DNA of 35,397 bases. Origin: Aquificota bacterium (GTDB lineage Bacteria; Thermosulfidibacterota; Thermosulfidibacteria; Thermosulfidibacterales; B14-G1). Position numbers and translations under genes: made by a program. Where the stretch lies: assembly GCA_015486015.1 (NCBI GenBank), contig WFSL01000023.1, positions 1 through 35,397 on the forward strand. Reading direction: 5' to 3'. Positions within the stretch are counted from its first letter, which is position 1. Every line of letters begins with the position of its first letter. Positions 24,260 to 32,537 of this stretch are shown in pieces. The notes under the pieces were generated by a model, which was not told where the DNA came from, searched no databases, and saw only the letters and a program-made list of their open reading frames with translations.

Positions 24260-25408
24260 ATGAACGTGTTTGTTACTAAGGGGGAAGGGAGAGGGAATTT
24301 GGTTTTCAGGGCCCTGTTGAAGGGGCTTATGGAGAAGGATGTGGTGAAGGTTGCCCTGGTTTGTGCTGAGGATCCCACAGGCAACTCGTTTGTCCACGTC
24401 TTGACAGGTGATACCTCTGTGGTTGAATCCTCTTGGCCTGTGCCCCCTGTGATGCCTGTTCAAGGGGCACGGGTGGTCTCTAAAATCACAAGGAAAGGGC
24501 CAGTAGAGTTGCCTACAGCAGTAGTGCTCCGTCCGTGCGAGCTCAGGGCTATGAGGGAGCTTGTGAAGCTTAATCAGGTAAAATTGGACGGCCTGCTTAC
24601 TATAAGTTTTGACTGCCCAGGAGTTTATCCCTTGCAGCAGTATTTATCGGGGGATAGATCTTTTATGAAGGCAAGCATTGATGAGGCCTTTGGCCACTTT
24701 GACCTCTCAGGCACCAGGCCACTGTGTCAAATATGCCATAGATTCACTGGGGAGCTGGCAGATGTAGAGGTGGGATTCCTGGGGGCCCCAGATGAAGGGC
24801 ACTATCTCATTGGTCATACTCGGAGAGGGGAGGAGGCATTGAAGGCCCTGGGTTACCAAGAGGAGGTGGATCTGGAGAGGCGTGTGGACGCTGTTCAGGA
24901 GGTGATTAAGCAAAGGATAGAGGCCCGCGAGGGTTACTTCAAGGGGGAGTTTGGCCCTAAGGTGGTTGGTGTAGAGGCCTTATTAACCACACTCCATGTG
25001 TGTATAAATTGCCACAATTGCATGAGAGTTTGTCCTATCTGCTTTTGCAGGGAGTGTTTCTTCGACTCTGATGCCCTGAAGGTTTTACCAGGGAACTACC
25101 TGGTGAGGGCAGAGAGGAAGGGGGCCTTGCGGTTTTTACCCGATACCCTCCTTTTCCACTTAGGGAGGATGAATCACATGAGCACTTCGTGTGTTTCCTG
25201 CGGCACCTGTGAGGATGCGTGCCCTAACGATGTGCCCGTTTCCAGGCTCTTTGCCATGGTGGCAGACAAGACACAGGCCATCTTCGATTATGAACCGGGG
25301 CAAGACCTGGATAGGCCTATTCCGTTTATAGATTATCAGGATGAGGAGCTTCACGATTATGAAGAGCCTTATATAGAGAGCACCACCCATCGACCATCCT
25401 CTTCATAA
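24260..25408 (+). CDS. FdhB/FrhB-like iron-sulfur protein (second copy)
   Basis: A 382-aa paralogue of the protein at 14468. Shared blocks: VVLRPCELRAMRELVKLNQ, ISFDCPGVYPL, the Cys-rich CINCHNCMRVCPICFCRECFF, PDTLLFHLGRMNHM and CVSCGTCEDACPNDVP. It probably pairs with the second MvhD and the double HdrA, as the first copy may pair with HdrCBA. ATG 24260 follows TGAGGAG. It is the last gene of the operon, with a terminator about 30 nt downstream. Confidence 0.85.
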   Translation: MNVFVTKGEGRGNLVFRALLKGLMEKDVVKVALVCAEDPTGNSFVHVLTGDTSVVESSWPVPPVMPVQGARVVSKITRKGPVELPTAVVLRPCELRAMRELVKLNQVKLDGLLTISFDCPGVYPLQQYLSGDRSFMKASIDEAFGHFDLSGTRPLCQICHRFTGELADVEVGFLGAPDEGHYLIGHTRRGEEALKALGYQEEVDLERRVDAVQEVIKQRIEAREGYFKGEFGPKVVGVEALLTTLHVCINCHNCMRVCPICFCRECFFDSDALKVLPGNYLVRAERKGALRFLPDTLLFHLGRMNHMSTSCVSCGTCEDACPNDVPVSRLFAMVADKTQAIFDYEPGQDLDRPIPFIDYQDEELHDYEEPYIESTTHRPSSS

Positions 25409-25439
25409 CCTTCTCTCCCGGTCGTTATGTTGGCCCGGC

Positions 25440-25466
25440 CCCGGCAGGAGCCGGGCATTTTTTATA
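25440..25466 (+). terminator. Rho-independent terminator of the Hdr operon
   Basis: CCCGGC (25440-25445), loop AGGA and GCCGGG (25450-25455) are followed by CATTTTTTAT. It is a strong intrinsic terminator for the plus strand. The same hairpin lies beyond livK on the minus strand but has no T-run in that direction. Confidence 0.85.
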
Positions 25467-25475
25467 AAAATACCG

Positions 25476-26654
25476 TCAGTAGCTTTCCATGACCCAGTGG
25501 CCGTTTTCGACCCTTACCATAATCATGGAGTCCACGCCCAATCCGTTGTGGTCTTTTGGGGACATTGTGTACACACCGCTTATGCCCACGTAACCTTTGG
25601 TCTTTTCTATGGCGTCTCTCAGTCTTTCTCTGTCTGGTCCGGACTTCCTCATGGCTCGTGTGAGGATCATGAGAGCATCCCAAGCGTATCCAGAGTGGGT
25701 GTTGATGGGGAACTCCTTATCATAGTGGTAGACGTCCTTATAAAGGTGAACGAACCTGGCTATCACGGGTTTCTGTGGATCCTTGTCGGGGAGCTGTTGC
25801 CAAGCCATGAGCTTGGTGGAGGGCATAATGCTTCCATTGGCAGCCTCCCCGGCTAACTCTACATACTTGGGATCGGGGAGACCATGGCATTGGATCAGGG
25901 GAACATTGATCCCCAACTGTTTCACGTTCTTGGCCACTATTGAGCCTGCTGGCCCAATGGTCCAGCAGATGATTGCCTGAGGGTTCTTGGTCCTGATGCT
26001 GGCCAGTTGGCTGGTCATATCTGTATCGCTGGGGCTGAAAGACTCTTGGGCCACCACCTTTATCCCGTACTGGGGCGTCAGCTTCAGCAACCATCGTTTT
26101 CCATCCTTCCCAAAGCCATCGGAAGAAGTGAGGATGGCCACCGTTTTGATCCCCTTCTTCTTGAGGTATATGAAGATCTTCTTTACGGCTGTACTGGACC
26201 GCTGAGGCGTCTTGAAGATGTAGCGGTAAGAACCGAATCTGCCACCCATTATCACTGGGTCGCCTCCAACGGTCATGATGGTAGGCACATGGGCCTGTTC
26301 CACGATCTTCTTCACTGCCATGCCCGTGCCCGTTCTCGTAGGGCCTATGATGGCTACCACCTTGTCCACATAGATGAACTTCTTGGCTATGGCCACGGCC
26401 TTTGTAGGGTCACCCTCGGTATCGCCGAAGACCAGCTCAATAGGCCTTCCGTTGATCCCTCCTTGCCTATTGATCTCATCTGCTGCCATTTGGGCTACGA
26501 GCTTGGTAGGTGTGCCGATGAAGGCAGCTGGTCCTGAGAGGGCAAAAAACGCCCCCACCTTGATAGGTTCTTTCTTTGCTGCCACCTTCTCCTTAGCCAA
26601 GGCTGGCTGAATCACCAGTCCAATAAAAAGCAGAACTACCATTAATTTCTTCAT
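25476..26654 (-). CDS. livK: LIV-type ABC transporter substrate-binding protein
   Basis: A 392-aa periplasmic binding protein (Peripla_BP_6, LivJ/LivK family). A Sec signal peptide is clear (MKKLMVVLLFIGLVIQPALA). The mature part has IKVGAFFALSGPAAFIGTP, AADEINRQGGINGRPIELVFGDTEGDP and VVAIIGPTRTGTGMAV, the standard first-lobe motifs. ATG 26654 follows GGGGGGAAG; the open frame further upstream is not coding. It is the last gene of livHMGF-livK, 58 nt after livF. Binding specificity cannot be read from sequence, but the attenuator upstream of livH points to tryptophan or another aromatic amino acid. Confidence 0.92.
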   Translation of the reverse strand: MKKLMVVLLFIGLVIQPALAKEKVAAKKEPIKVGAFFALSGPAAFIGTPTKLVAQMAADEINRQGGINGRPIELVFGDTEGDPTKAVAIAKKFIYVDKVVAIIGPTRTGTGMAVKKIVEQAHVPTIMTVGGDPVIMGGRFGSYRYIFKTPQRSSTAVKKIFIYLKKKGIKTVAILTSSDGFGKDGKRWLLKLTPQYGIKVVAQESFSPSDTDMTSQLASIRTKNPQAIICWTIGPAGSIVAKNVKQLGINVPLIQCHGLPDPKYVELAGEAANGSIMPSTKLMAWQQLPDKDPQKPVIARFVHLYKDVYHYDKEFPINTHSGYAWDALMILTRAMRKSGPDRERLRDAIEKTKGYVGISGVYTMSPKDHNGLGVDSMIMVRVENGHWVMESY

Positions 26655-26712
26655 TCTTCCCCCCTTTCTTTCATTTTCTCTTTTATCTTTGTTTTTTTCA
26701 TCTACATACCCA

Positions 26713-27435
26713 TCACCTCCTTTTCTTGCCAAGATAAGCGGTCTTTACCTTCTCCTCCTCTAAGAGTCTTGAAGAAGGTCCCTTTATTGCTACTCTTCCC
26801 GCTTCCAGTACGTACGCCCTGTCAGACACAGAAAGGGCCTCTCTGGCGTTTTGTTCCACCAGGAGGATGGTGCCCCCGTCATCCCTTAGCCGGGAAATTA
26901 CGTTGAATATCTCCTTCACTACCATGGGGGCCAGTCCTAAGCTGGGCTCGTCTAAGGCTAAGAGCTTCGTGTTTCCTACCAGTGCTCTCCCAATAGCCAG
27001 CATCTGCTGTTCCCCTCCACTGAGGATCCCTGCACGCAGATGGAGCCTCTTTTTGAGGAGTGGGAAGAGCTGTAACACATAGTCTAAATCTTCCTTGCTC
27101 TTGGCCTTTTCTTGAGGGGTTCTTTTGAGGTACGCTCCCAATTCCAGGTTCTCAGAGACAGTGAGGGGAGCGAAGATGCGCCTCCCTTCTGGCACCTGGC
27201 AAAGGCCTAACCGAACGATTTTGTGGGGTTTCTTGCCCTGTATAGGTATCCCCCTGAAGGTGATGGTTCCCCTCTGGGCCTTTACCAGGCCGGAGAGTGC
27301 ATTAAGGAGGGTGGTCTTTCCTGCTCCATTTCTCCCAATAATGGCGACAATCTCCCCTTTGGATACGTGGAGGTTTACCCCTTTTAGTGCGTGAAGTCCC
27401 CCATAATAAACATGGAGGTCCTGGACAATGAGCAT
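26713..27435 (-). CDS. livF: LIV-type ABC transporter ATP-binding protein LivF
   Basis: A 240-aa ATPase of the branched-chain amino acid-type ABC transporter. Seen: Walker A GRNGAGKTT, Q-loop region VPEGRRIFAPLTVSENLELGAYL (LivF signature), ABC signature LSGGEQQMLAIGRAL, Walker B LLALDEPSLGLAP and the switch His region LLVEQN. The ATG overlaps the livG stop (TGATG), so the two are coupled. It forms a heterodimer with LivG under the LivH-LivM channel. Confidence 0.95.
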   Translation of the reverse strand: MLIVQDLHVYYGGLHALKGVNLHVSKGEIVAIIGRNGAGKTTLLNALSGLVKAQRGTITFRGIPIQGKKPHKIVRLGLCQVPEGRRIFAPLTVSENLELGAYLKRTPQEKAKSKEDLDYVLQLFPLLKKRLHLRAGILSGGEQQMLAIGRALVGNTKLLALDEPSLGLAPMVVKEIFNVISRLRDDGGTILLVEQNAREALSVSDRAYVLEAGRVAIKGPSSRLLEEEKVKTAYLGKKRR

Positions 27436-28193
27436 CAGGCCCCTCCCAGATAGGCATCGATCACCTGGGGATCCTGCTGAACCTGTTGGGGAGTGCCCAG
27501 TGCTATCTTGTATCCGTGGTGGAGCACTAAGATTCTATGGCATACATCCATCACTAAGGAGATGTCGTGCTCGATGAGGATGAGTGTAATGCCTAACCCC
27601 CTCAGCCTCTCCAGCAGATCCCCCATCTCTTCTGTCTCCGCCTCATTCAGCCCTCCAGCAGGTTCGTCTAACATGAGGACCTTGGGATCACCTGCCAAGG
27701 CCCGGGCAATTACTACCTTCTTTTGCTCTCCGTATGGTAGGGCAAAGGCAGGCCAGTTGGCTTTTGCCTTCAAGCCCATAAGGTCCAGTAGATCCACAGC
27801 TTTTGCCGCTGCAGCCCTCTCCTCTTTCATCACCGAGGGAAGGTGTAGGAGACATGAGACTATGCCTGAGGATGAACGCGTATGATATCCGGCCATCACA
27901 TTCTCCAGTACTGTGATCTCAGGGAATATCTGAATGTGCTGAAACGTTCTGGCGATGCCCATCTTTGCCATGGCATGGGGGGGATAGCCGGTAACCCTTT
28001 CACCCCTGTAGAAGACCTCACCGGAGGTGGGCTTGTATATGCCAGAGATAATGTTGATCAGGGTGGTCTTCCCTGCCCCATTGGGGCCTATGATGCCCAA
28101 GATCTCCCCTTCCTTCAAGGAAAAGGAGATGCCTTTTAAGGCCTTCACTCCATTGAAGTGCTTCACTATCTCCTTAACGGCTAAGAGTTCCAT
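27435..28193 (-). CDS. livG: LIV-type ABC transporter ATP-binding protein LivG
   Basis: A 252-aa ATPase partner of LivF. Seen: Walker A GPNGAGKTTLINIISG, RTFQHIQIFPEITVLENVMAG (LivG signature), ALPYGEQKKVVIARAL as ABC signature (LPYGEQ in place of LSGGQ, common in LivG), Walker B VLMLDEPAGGLNE, and LILIEHD. ATG 28193 starts 1 nt after the livM stop. Confidence 0.95.
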   Translation of the reverse strand: MELLAVKEIVKHFNGVKALKGISFSLKEGEILGIIGPNGAGKTTLINIISGIYKPTSGEVFYRGERVTGYPPHAMAKMGIARTFQHIQIFPEITVLENVMAGYHTRSSSGIVSCLLHLPSVMKEERAAAAKAVDLLDLMGLKAKANWPAFALPYGEQKKVVIARALAGDPKVLMLDEPAGGLNEAETEEMGDLLERLRGLGITLILIEHDISLVMDVCHRILVLHHGYKIALGTPQQVQQDPQVIDAYLGGA

Positions 28194-28194
28194 T

Positions 28195-29166
28195 TTACTC
28201 CTGCACCTTCTTAAGCTGCGACATGAGCCGCCTCTTCTGATAGAGCTTTACCAACCCACCTGCCAGTCCCTGGGGGAGGAAGATGAGGACGCCCATGAAA
28301 ATAGCCCCATAGATGAGGTCTTTGTACTCCTCAAAGAAGTGGAGCAAATAGGGCAAGGGTGTGAGAAAAGCGGAGCCCAGCAAGGCCCCCCATAGAGAGC
28401 CTATGCCCCCAACGATTACCATAGCCACTACCTCTATGGAGTAAAAGATATCGAAGGTCTTGGGGCTTATGAAGCTCATGTAATGTGCATAGAGTGAGCC
28501 GGCCAGAGAGGCCATCAGCGCACTGACGATAAATACCTCTGTCTTGCATCTCCAGGTCTCTATCCCCAAGCAGCTGGCCGCCACCTCACTCTCTCTGATG
28601 GCCATCAGTGCCCTCCCCATCCTTGAGTGGACCAGGTTAAATGCGAGGAAGAGGCCCAGTAGTGCGAAGAACCAGACGAGCCAGTAGCACCTGAGATCCG
28701 TGGTGAAGCCCCACGTGCCTATGGTGTAGTATGGGATACGCGAGAGGCCGGATGGTCCTCCGGTAATGTCGTCGAGTTGGATCAATAGGATATAGACGAT
28801 GAGATTGAAGCCAAGGGTGGCCATTACCAGGTAATGCCCCCTAAGTCGGAGGGTGGGGATGCCTATGATGAGGGCTATCATCCCGGTGAGTGCCATGGCT
28901 ATCCCGGTGGTGATCCAGGGATTCCATCCCAGGTGTATAGCAAGGAGGGCAGAGATGTAGGCCCCCATAGCGTAAAAACCCCCGTGGCCCAGAGATATCT
29001 GGCCGGCGTAGCCTATGAGTAAGGTGAGACCTGCCACTACCAGGACGTTGAGTGCTACAATATTTAAGACATTGAGGTAGTAAGGGTTCCTCATTACCAA
29101 GGGAATGGAGAAGATCATGGCCCCCATTGTCAATAGAAGAAGCCTATCTCTTGCCAGGGGGCTCAT
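28195..29166 (-). CDS. livM: LIV-type ABC transporter permease LivM
   Basis: A 323-aa inner-membrane permease with about nine hydrophobic segments. Signatures: NVLVVAGLTLLIGYAGQISLGHGGFYAMGAY and GRALMAIRESEVAASCLGI (the EAA-like loop contacting the ATPase), plus VVGGIGSLWGALLGSAFL. I chose ATG 29166, which overlaps the livH stop (ATGA) behind GGAGAGGG; an upstream ATG at 29178 is possible. It pairs with LivH to form the channel. Confidence 0.94.
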   Translation of the reverse strand: MSPLARDRLLLLTMGAMIFSIPLVMRNPYYLNVLNIVALNVLVVAGLTLLIGYAGQISLGHGGFYAMGAYISALLAIHLGWNPWITTGIAMALTGMIALIIGIPTLRLRGHYLVMATLGFNLIVYILLIQLDDITGGPSGLSRIPYYTIGTWGFTTDLRCYWLVWFFALLGLFLAFNLVHSRMGRALMAIRESEVAASCLGIETWRCKTEVFIVSALMASLAGSLYAHYMSFISPKTFDIFYSIEVVAMVIVGGIGSLWGALLGSAFLTPLPYLLHFFEEYKDLIYGAIFMGVLIFLPQGLAGGLVKLYQKRRLMSQLKKVQE

Positions 29167-30041
29167 ACCCTCTCCCATTCTTCCTTACCCAGGATCCCCC
29201 TGGGTCTCAAGAAGAGGACCAACAGTAGCACTACAAATGCTATGACATCCTTGTATGTTGATGAGATGAGTCCTGCACCTAAGGACTCCAAGAGGCCCAG
29301 CAGTAGCCCCCCTATCACTGCCCCCATCACGTCTCCATATCCACCCAGGACCGCTGCAGCGAAACCTTTAAGCCCCAGCATCACCCCCATGTCGAACGTC
29401 ATGGTGGTGATAGGTATAATGAGTATCCCAGCCACGGCCCCAACCCCTCCTGCCAAGGCCAATGAAAGCATCATCATAGCTTCCACGTTGATTCCCATGA
29501 GTGCTGCCGCCTTTGGGTCATAGGCCACCGCCTTCATGGCTTTGCCCTGTTTGGTGTGGTGAAAAAAGTGATGAAGGGCCAAGAAGACAGCAATGGTCCC
29601 ACCTATCACCCATAGGCTCTGGGGGAGTATCCTGGCACCAAGCAGATCGATGGGGTGTGCCCCAGAGAAGTAGGGGAGGGATTTGGGGCTCTTTCCCCAT
29701 ATGAGTTTGATGCCCCCTCGGATGAAAATGGATGCCCCTATGGTGATGAAGACCAGAACCACTGTCTCCTTGGATTTGGCTAGACGCAAAGCGAAGCGCT
29801 CCATGGCGGCACCTATCAGGGCTACTGCCAGTACTGAGAGGACGATAGCTGGGAGGATGGAGAGGTGTAGTGCATAGAGCATGGAGAACATGAACATCCC
29901 ACCTAAGGTGAGGAAGTCCCCTTGGGCAAAATTAACGATTTTCATAGAGTTCTCTACAATGCAGAAGCCCAAGGCAATTAAGGCATAAATAGCCCCTGTA
30001 GTGGTCCCGGAGAAGATGAACTGGGCCAGGTTTTGGTTCAC
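29163..30041 (-). CDS. livH: LIV-type ABC transporter permease LivH
   Basis: A 292-aa inner-membrane permease and first structural gene of the transporter operon. Signatures: GTTTGAIYALIALGFCIVENSMKIVNFAQGDFLTLGG and GKAMKAVAYDPKAAALMGIN (cytoplasmic EAA-like loop), VLGGYGDVMGAVIGG. The start is GTG 30041, 6 nt after GGAGG. The frame stays open upstream, but that part is the attenuator leader and is not conserved. The gene begins only 11 nt after the terminator-type hairpin, so its transcription depends on read-through of the leader. Confidence 0.94.
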   Translation of the reverse strand: MNQNLAQFIFSGTTTGAIYALIALGFCIVENSMKIVNFAQGDFLTLGGMFMFSMLYALHLSILPAIVLSVLAVALIGAAMERFALRLAKSKETVVLVFITIGASIFIRGGIKLIWGKSPKSLPYFSGAHPIDLLGARILPQSLWVIGGTIAVFLALHHFFHHTKQGKAMKAVAYDPKAAALMGINVEAMMMLSLALAGGVGAVAGILIIPITTMTFDMGVMLGLKGFAAAVLGGYGDVMGAVIGGLLLGLLESLGAGLISSTYKDVIAFVVLLLVLFLRPRGILGKEEWERV

Positions 30042-30052
30042 CGTTTGCCTCC

Positions 30053-30086
30053 AAACAGAAAGGCTGTGGGTCAAGGCCCACAGCCT
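30053..30086 (-). terminator. Attenuator terminator hairpin before livH (regions 3:4)
   Basis: AGGCTGTGGG (30086-30077) pairs perfectly with CCCACAGCCT (30070-30061) around a 6-nt loop. TTCTGTTT follows (30060-30053). It is an intrinsic terminator placed between the leader peptide and livH on the minus strand. Confidence 0.75.
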
Positions 30087-30135
30087 GATCTCCTCTGCCG
30101 CGGGCCTCTGCCTGCCCACGGCCCCAATACCAAAG

Positions 30136-30201
30136 TCAGGCCTGGGACAAGCAGATAACCCCGCGCCACCACCAAGCCTGAATGTGGGTCCTTCTTTCCA
30201 T
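30136..30201 (-). CDS. Leader peptide with three consecutive Trp codons
   Basis: A 21-codon ORF starting at ATG 30201 and ending with TGA at 30138-30136. Codons 10-12 are TGG TGG TGG (30174-30166). The stop codon lies inside attenuator region 2, as in classical leader peptides. The Shine-Dalgarno match is weak (AAGAAAG), and if the adjacent TTGACA promoter is used the mRNA would start almost at the ATG, so it may be translated leaderless. Confidence 0.65.
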   Translation of the reverse strand: MERRTHIQAWWWRGVICLSQA

Positions 30202-30208
30202 GTTGTCT

Positions 30209-30237
30209 TTCTTAAGAAAGGATACTCACAGTGTCAA
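30209..30237 (-). promoter_or_regulatory. Promoter of the liv leader with overlapping palindrome
   Basis: On the minus strand a perfect TTGACA (30237-30232) is followed after 17 nt by TAAGAA (30214-30209, weak -10). CTTTCTTAAGAAAG (30220-30207) is a perfect 14-bp palindrome over the -10, a possible operator. Confidence 0.5.
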
Positions 30238-30269
30238 CCCTTATGCGCCTTGTCCAAATCCTATCTGTT

Positions 30270-32411
30270 TCAGTTGCCTTGATCCTTATCCAGGATGGTG
30301 TGCACCATTTGAACAAGACTCTCTGGAGTAAAGGGTTTCCTCAATATGCCGTGGGCATCGAGGTCCTTATAGTCATCCAGGAAGCCACTAATTACGATAA
30401 ATTTGGCTGATGGGTCTAATCCCCTGATGTTTTCCATCACCTTCACACCATCCATGAATGGCATCACCAGGTCCGTTATTACCAAGGAGATCTTTCGAAG
30501 GTTGTTTTTGTACAATCTTACCCCTAAGAGGGGCTTGTCTGTTGCAACTACATTAAATCCTCTGCTTCCGAGTATCTCCTTCACATACTCCAAGACCAAG
30601 GGATCGTCATCAATTACCAGGATGTTTTTCTCTTCCGCCCTTTCAAATGCCTCCTCCTCGGGGACTGCCTTGGGGGCTAAGGGGATATACAAGTGGAAGG
30701 TGGTGCCCTCCCCTTCTTCGCTTTCTACAGTGATGTGGCCATTGTGGTCCTTTACTATTCCATAAACCATGGCTAACCCTAAGCCAGTGCCTATCCCTTT
30801 TTCCTTGGTGGTAAAGAAGGGTTCGAAGATGCGCGTTATATACTCAGAGGGGATCCCTGTGCCTTCATCTGAGACGGTAATATGAACATAGCAACCAGAT
30901 ACCATGTGCCCATCTATGAATGTGCCGCCGCTCAAGTCTGCTATCTCTGTCTTTATCTTTATCTCACCACCCTCTGGCATGGCATCCCTGGCATTGAGGA
31001 TGAGGTTGATCAACACTTGTTCCATGTCCCCTATATCCCCTTCCACAATGGAGGGGTCTTTGCAAAGCTCACAGTTTAACACTATGTTTGAAGGCAGGTT
31101 ACCTTTCAATAACTCGACAGTCTCTTGGATTAGCCTATTGAGTTCGATAAAGTGGCGGTGTTCCTGTTCCTTCCTTTTGGCAAACTTCAAGAGTTTTCTG
31201 GCAAGCTGGGAGGCAGATCTGGCTGACCTCTCTATCTTTGCAAGCTTTCTCTTGAAGCTTTGGTCGAGATCCTCTTCCATCAAGAGCATCTCTGTGTGAC
31301 CCAAGATGACGGAGAGCATATTATTGAAATCATGAGCTATGCCGCCTGCAAGCACACCTATGGATTCCATCTTTTGTGACTGAAGGAGCTGTTCCTGGTA
31401 TCTCTTCTTTTCTGTAATGTCCCTGAGAAAGGTCTGAATCAGCACCTTCCCTCCTTCTATCTCCAATGCATTTGCGCTTACCTCCAAGGTCACCTTGGTT
31501 CCGTCTCTTCTGTAGTGGGCTGTCTCAAATAGGAGAGACTCTCCCTTCAAGAGACGCCGTAAGTGCTCTTTCCACCCCCTCTGATCTGCTTCTGCATCCA
31601 ACAGTTGGATGTTAGTGCCTATGAGGGATTCCTTTGTGAATCCATATATCTCGCAAGCCCTCTTGTTGGCGTTTACTATCTCCCCCGAGGGGTCGAGAAT
31701 TACAATCCCGTCGTTTGCATTGTCAAACATGAATCTGAGGAGCCGCTCGGATTTGTTGAGTTCTTTGGTTCTCTCCTCCACTAGCCTCTCAAGCTGGGTG
31801 GAATATTCTTCCAGCTTGGCACGCTCCTGAGCCAGATTATACTGCAAACTTATCTCGTTCAATAAGTTCTTTTGATTGAGGTATCTCCATGCGAGGGCGG
31901 CAATAAATAGTGAAGTGAGAAAGAAGAGGTTGTTCACAAATAGGGGAATGTTGGATATGTGTTGGGTGAGGAGTATCGGTACTAAATAGACAAGAAAAAC
32001 CTCTATGACTACGATGATGGCGACCCACATATCCACAGGCACAAACCCTAAGGCGCATACAATTAGCAGCATTAATCCTGCATAATAGCCAGAGGAGTAT
32101 CCCCCAAGAAAAAGTATCATTATTTCTATGGCTACGGCACTTAGAAGTGAACCAATAATAACAATACTGTCCTGCAGGAGCCTATTGGACTTTAGATTGT
32201 TCAAAAACCAAAACAATGCTAAGATAGCCGCTATTGAAACTCTTACAAAGAGAAAGAGTTTGAAATGTTGAGGGGTTATCAAATAATCTAAAGAAGCCAG
32301 GAACAGAAATATAAATATTCCCAGTGGAAGTGCCAAATTCAGCCAAAACTTTCCCGCTCGAACCAGCTGTTCCTTTATATAAAGATCCTTTTCTGTGTTA
32401 TCCTCTACCAT
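30270..32411 (-). CDS. Hybrid sensor histidine kinase (six TM, PAS, HisKA, HATPase, receiver)
   Basis: A 713-aa inner-membrane hybrid kinase. Order: six hydrophobic segments (about 22-44, 51-70, 82-102, 109-124, 128-149, 157-175), a short coiled coil (190-222), PAS domain (223-335), HisKA with phospho-acceptor His360 in GGIAHDFNN, HATPase with N473 (LILNARDAMPEGG), DEGTGI (515-520) and GTGLGLAMVYGIVKDHNG, then a receiver with DDD 601-603, phospho-Asp647 (VITDLVMP) and Lys692. No output domain follows, so a separate phosphotransfer partner is expected. I chose ATG 32411 behind AAAAGGTGAG; a TTG 39 nt upstream is an alternative. The membrane part with almost no periplasmic loops suits sensing a lipophilic ligand, as in PhcS. 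Confidence 0.88.
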   Translation of the reverse strand: MVEDNTEKDLYIKEQLVRAGKFWLNLALPLGIFIFLFLASLDYLITPQHFKLFLFVRVSIAAILALFWFLNNLKSNRLLQDSIVIIGSLLSAVAIEIMILFLGGYSSGYYAGLMLLIVCALGFVPVDMWVAIIVVIEVFLVYLVPILLTQHISNIPLFVNNLFFLTSLFIAALAWRYLNQKNLLNEISLQYNLAQERAKLEEYSTQLERLVEERTKELNKSERLLRFMFDNANDGIVILDPSGEIVNANKRACEIYGFTKESLIGTNIQLLDAEADQRGWKEHLRRLLKGESLLFETAHYRRDGTKVTLEVSANALEIEGGKVLIQTFLRDITEKKRYQEQLLQSQKMESIGVLAGGIAHDFNNMLSVILGHTEMLLMEEDLDQSFKRKLAKIERSARSASQLARKLLKFAKRKEQEHRHFIELNRLIQETVELLKGNLPSNIVLNCELCKDPSIVEGDIGDMEQVLINLILNARDAMPEGGEIKIKTEIADLSGGTFIDGHMVSGCYVHITVSDEGTGIPSEYITRIFEPFFTTKEKGIGTGLGLAMVYGIVKDHNGHITVESEEGEGTTFHLYIPLAPKAVPEEEAFERAEEKNILVIDDDPLVLEYVKEILGSRGFNVVATDKPLLGVRLYKNNLRKISLVITDLVMPFMDGVKVMENIRGLDPSAKFIVISGFLDDYKDLDAHGILRKPFTPESLVQMVHTILDKDQGN

Positions 32412-32475
32412 CTTTGCTCTCACCTTTTTCAAAATAGCATCTAATAGCAATCAAGTCAAGCAACCCTTTTTGAGT

Positions 32476-32504
32476 AATAAAAATCGGCCCGACAGAGTCG
32501 GGCC
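32476..32504 (-). terminator. Rho-independent terminator after the PilZ-methyltransferase gene
   Basis: GGCCCGAC and GTCGGGCC pair perfectly (32504-32486) with a 3-nt loop, followed on the minus strand by GATTTTTATT. It ends the upstream gene, so the kinase is probably transcribed from its own promoter or by read-through. Confidence 0.85.
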
Positions 32505-32537
32505 AAGGTCAGTTGTGATTTTAAATGAGGCAGATTT

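Larger units (their letters stand above)
30053..30201 (-). promoter_or_regulatory. Tryptophan-type transcription attenuator of the liv operon
   Basis: The leader shows three mutually exclusive pairings. Region 1 CAGGCTTGG (30180-30172), which includes the first Trp codon, pairs with region 2 CCAGGCCTG (30145-30137) over 9 bp with one G-U. Region 2 (30146-30136) can instead pair with region 3: GCCTGA with TCAGGC and CCCA with TGGG (30088-30077). Region 3 can pair with region 4 to form the terminator. A further hairpin (GCCGTGGGC/GCCCGCGGC, 30122-30097) sits between regions 2 and 3 and would not block 2:3. A ribosome stalled at Trp codons would free region 2 and favour antitermination. Confidence 0.75.

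Noticed and set aside
26007-26537. 176-codon plus-strand frame opposite livK
   Set aside because: It is antisense to a clear binding-protein gene and has no domain signature.
30042-30119. Longer LivH beginning at GTG 30119
   Set aside because: The extra 26 residues are hydrophilic, unlike any LivH N-terminus, and are encoded by the attenuator stems. GTG 30041 has an ideal GGAGG.
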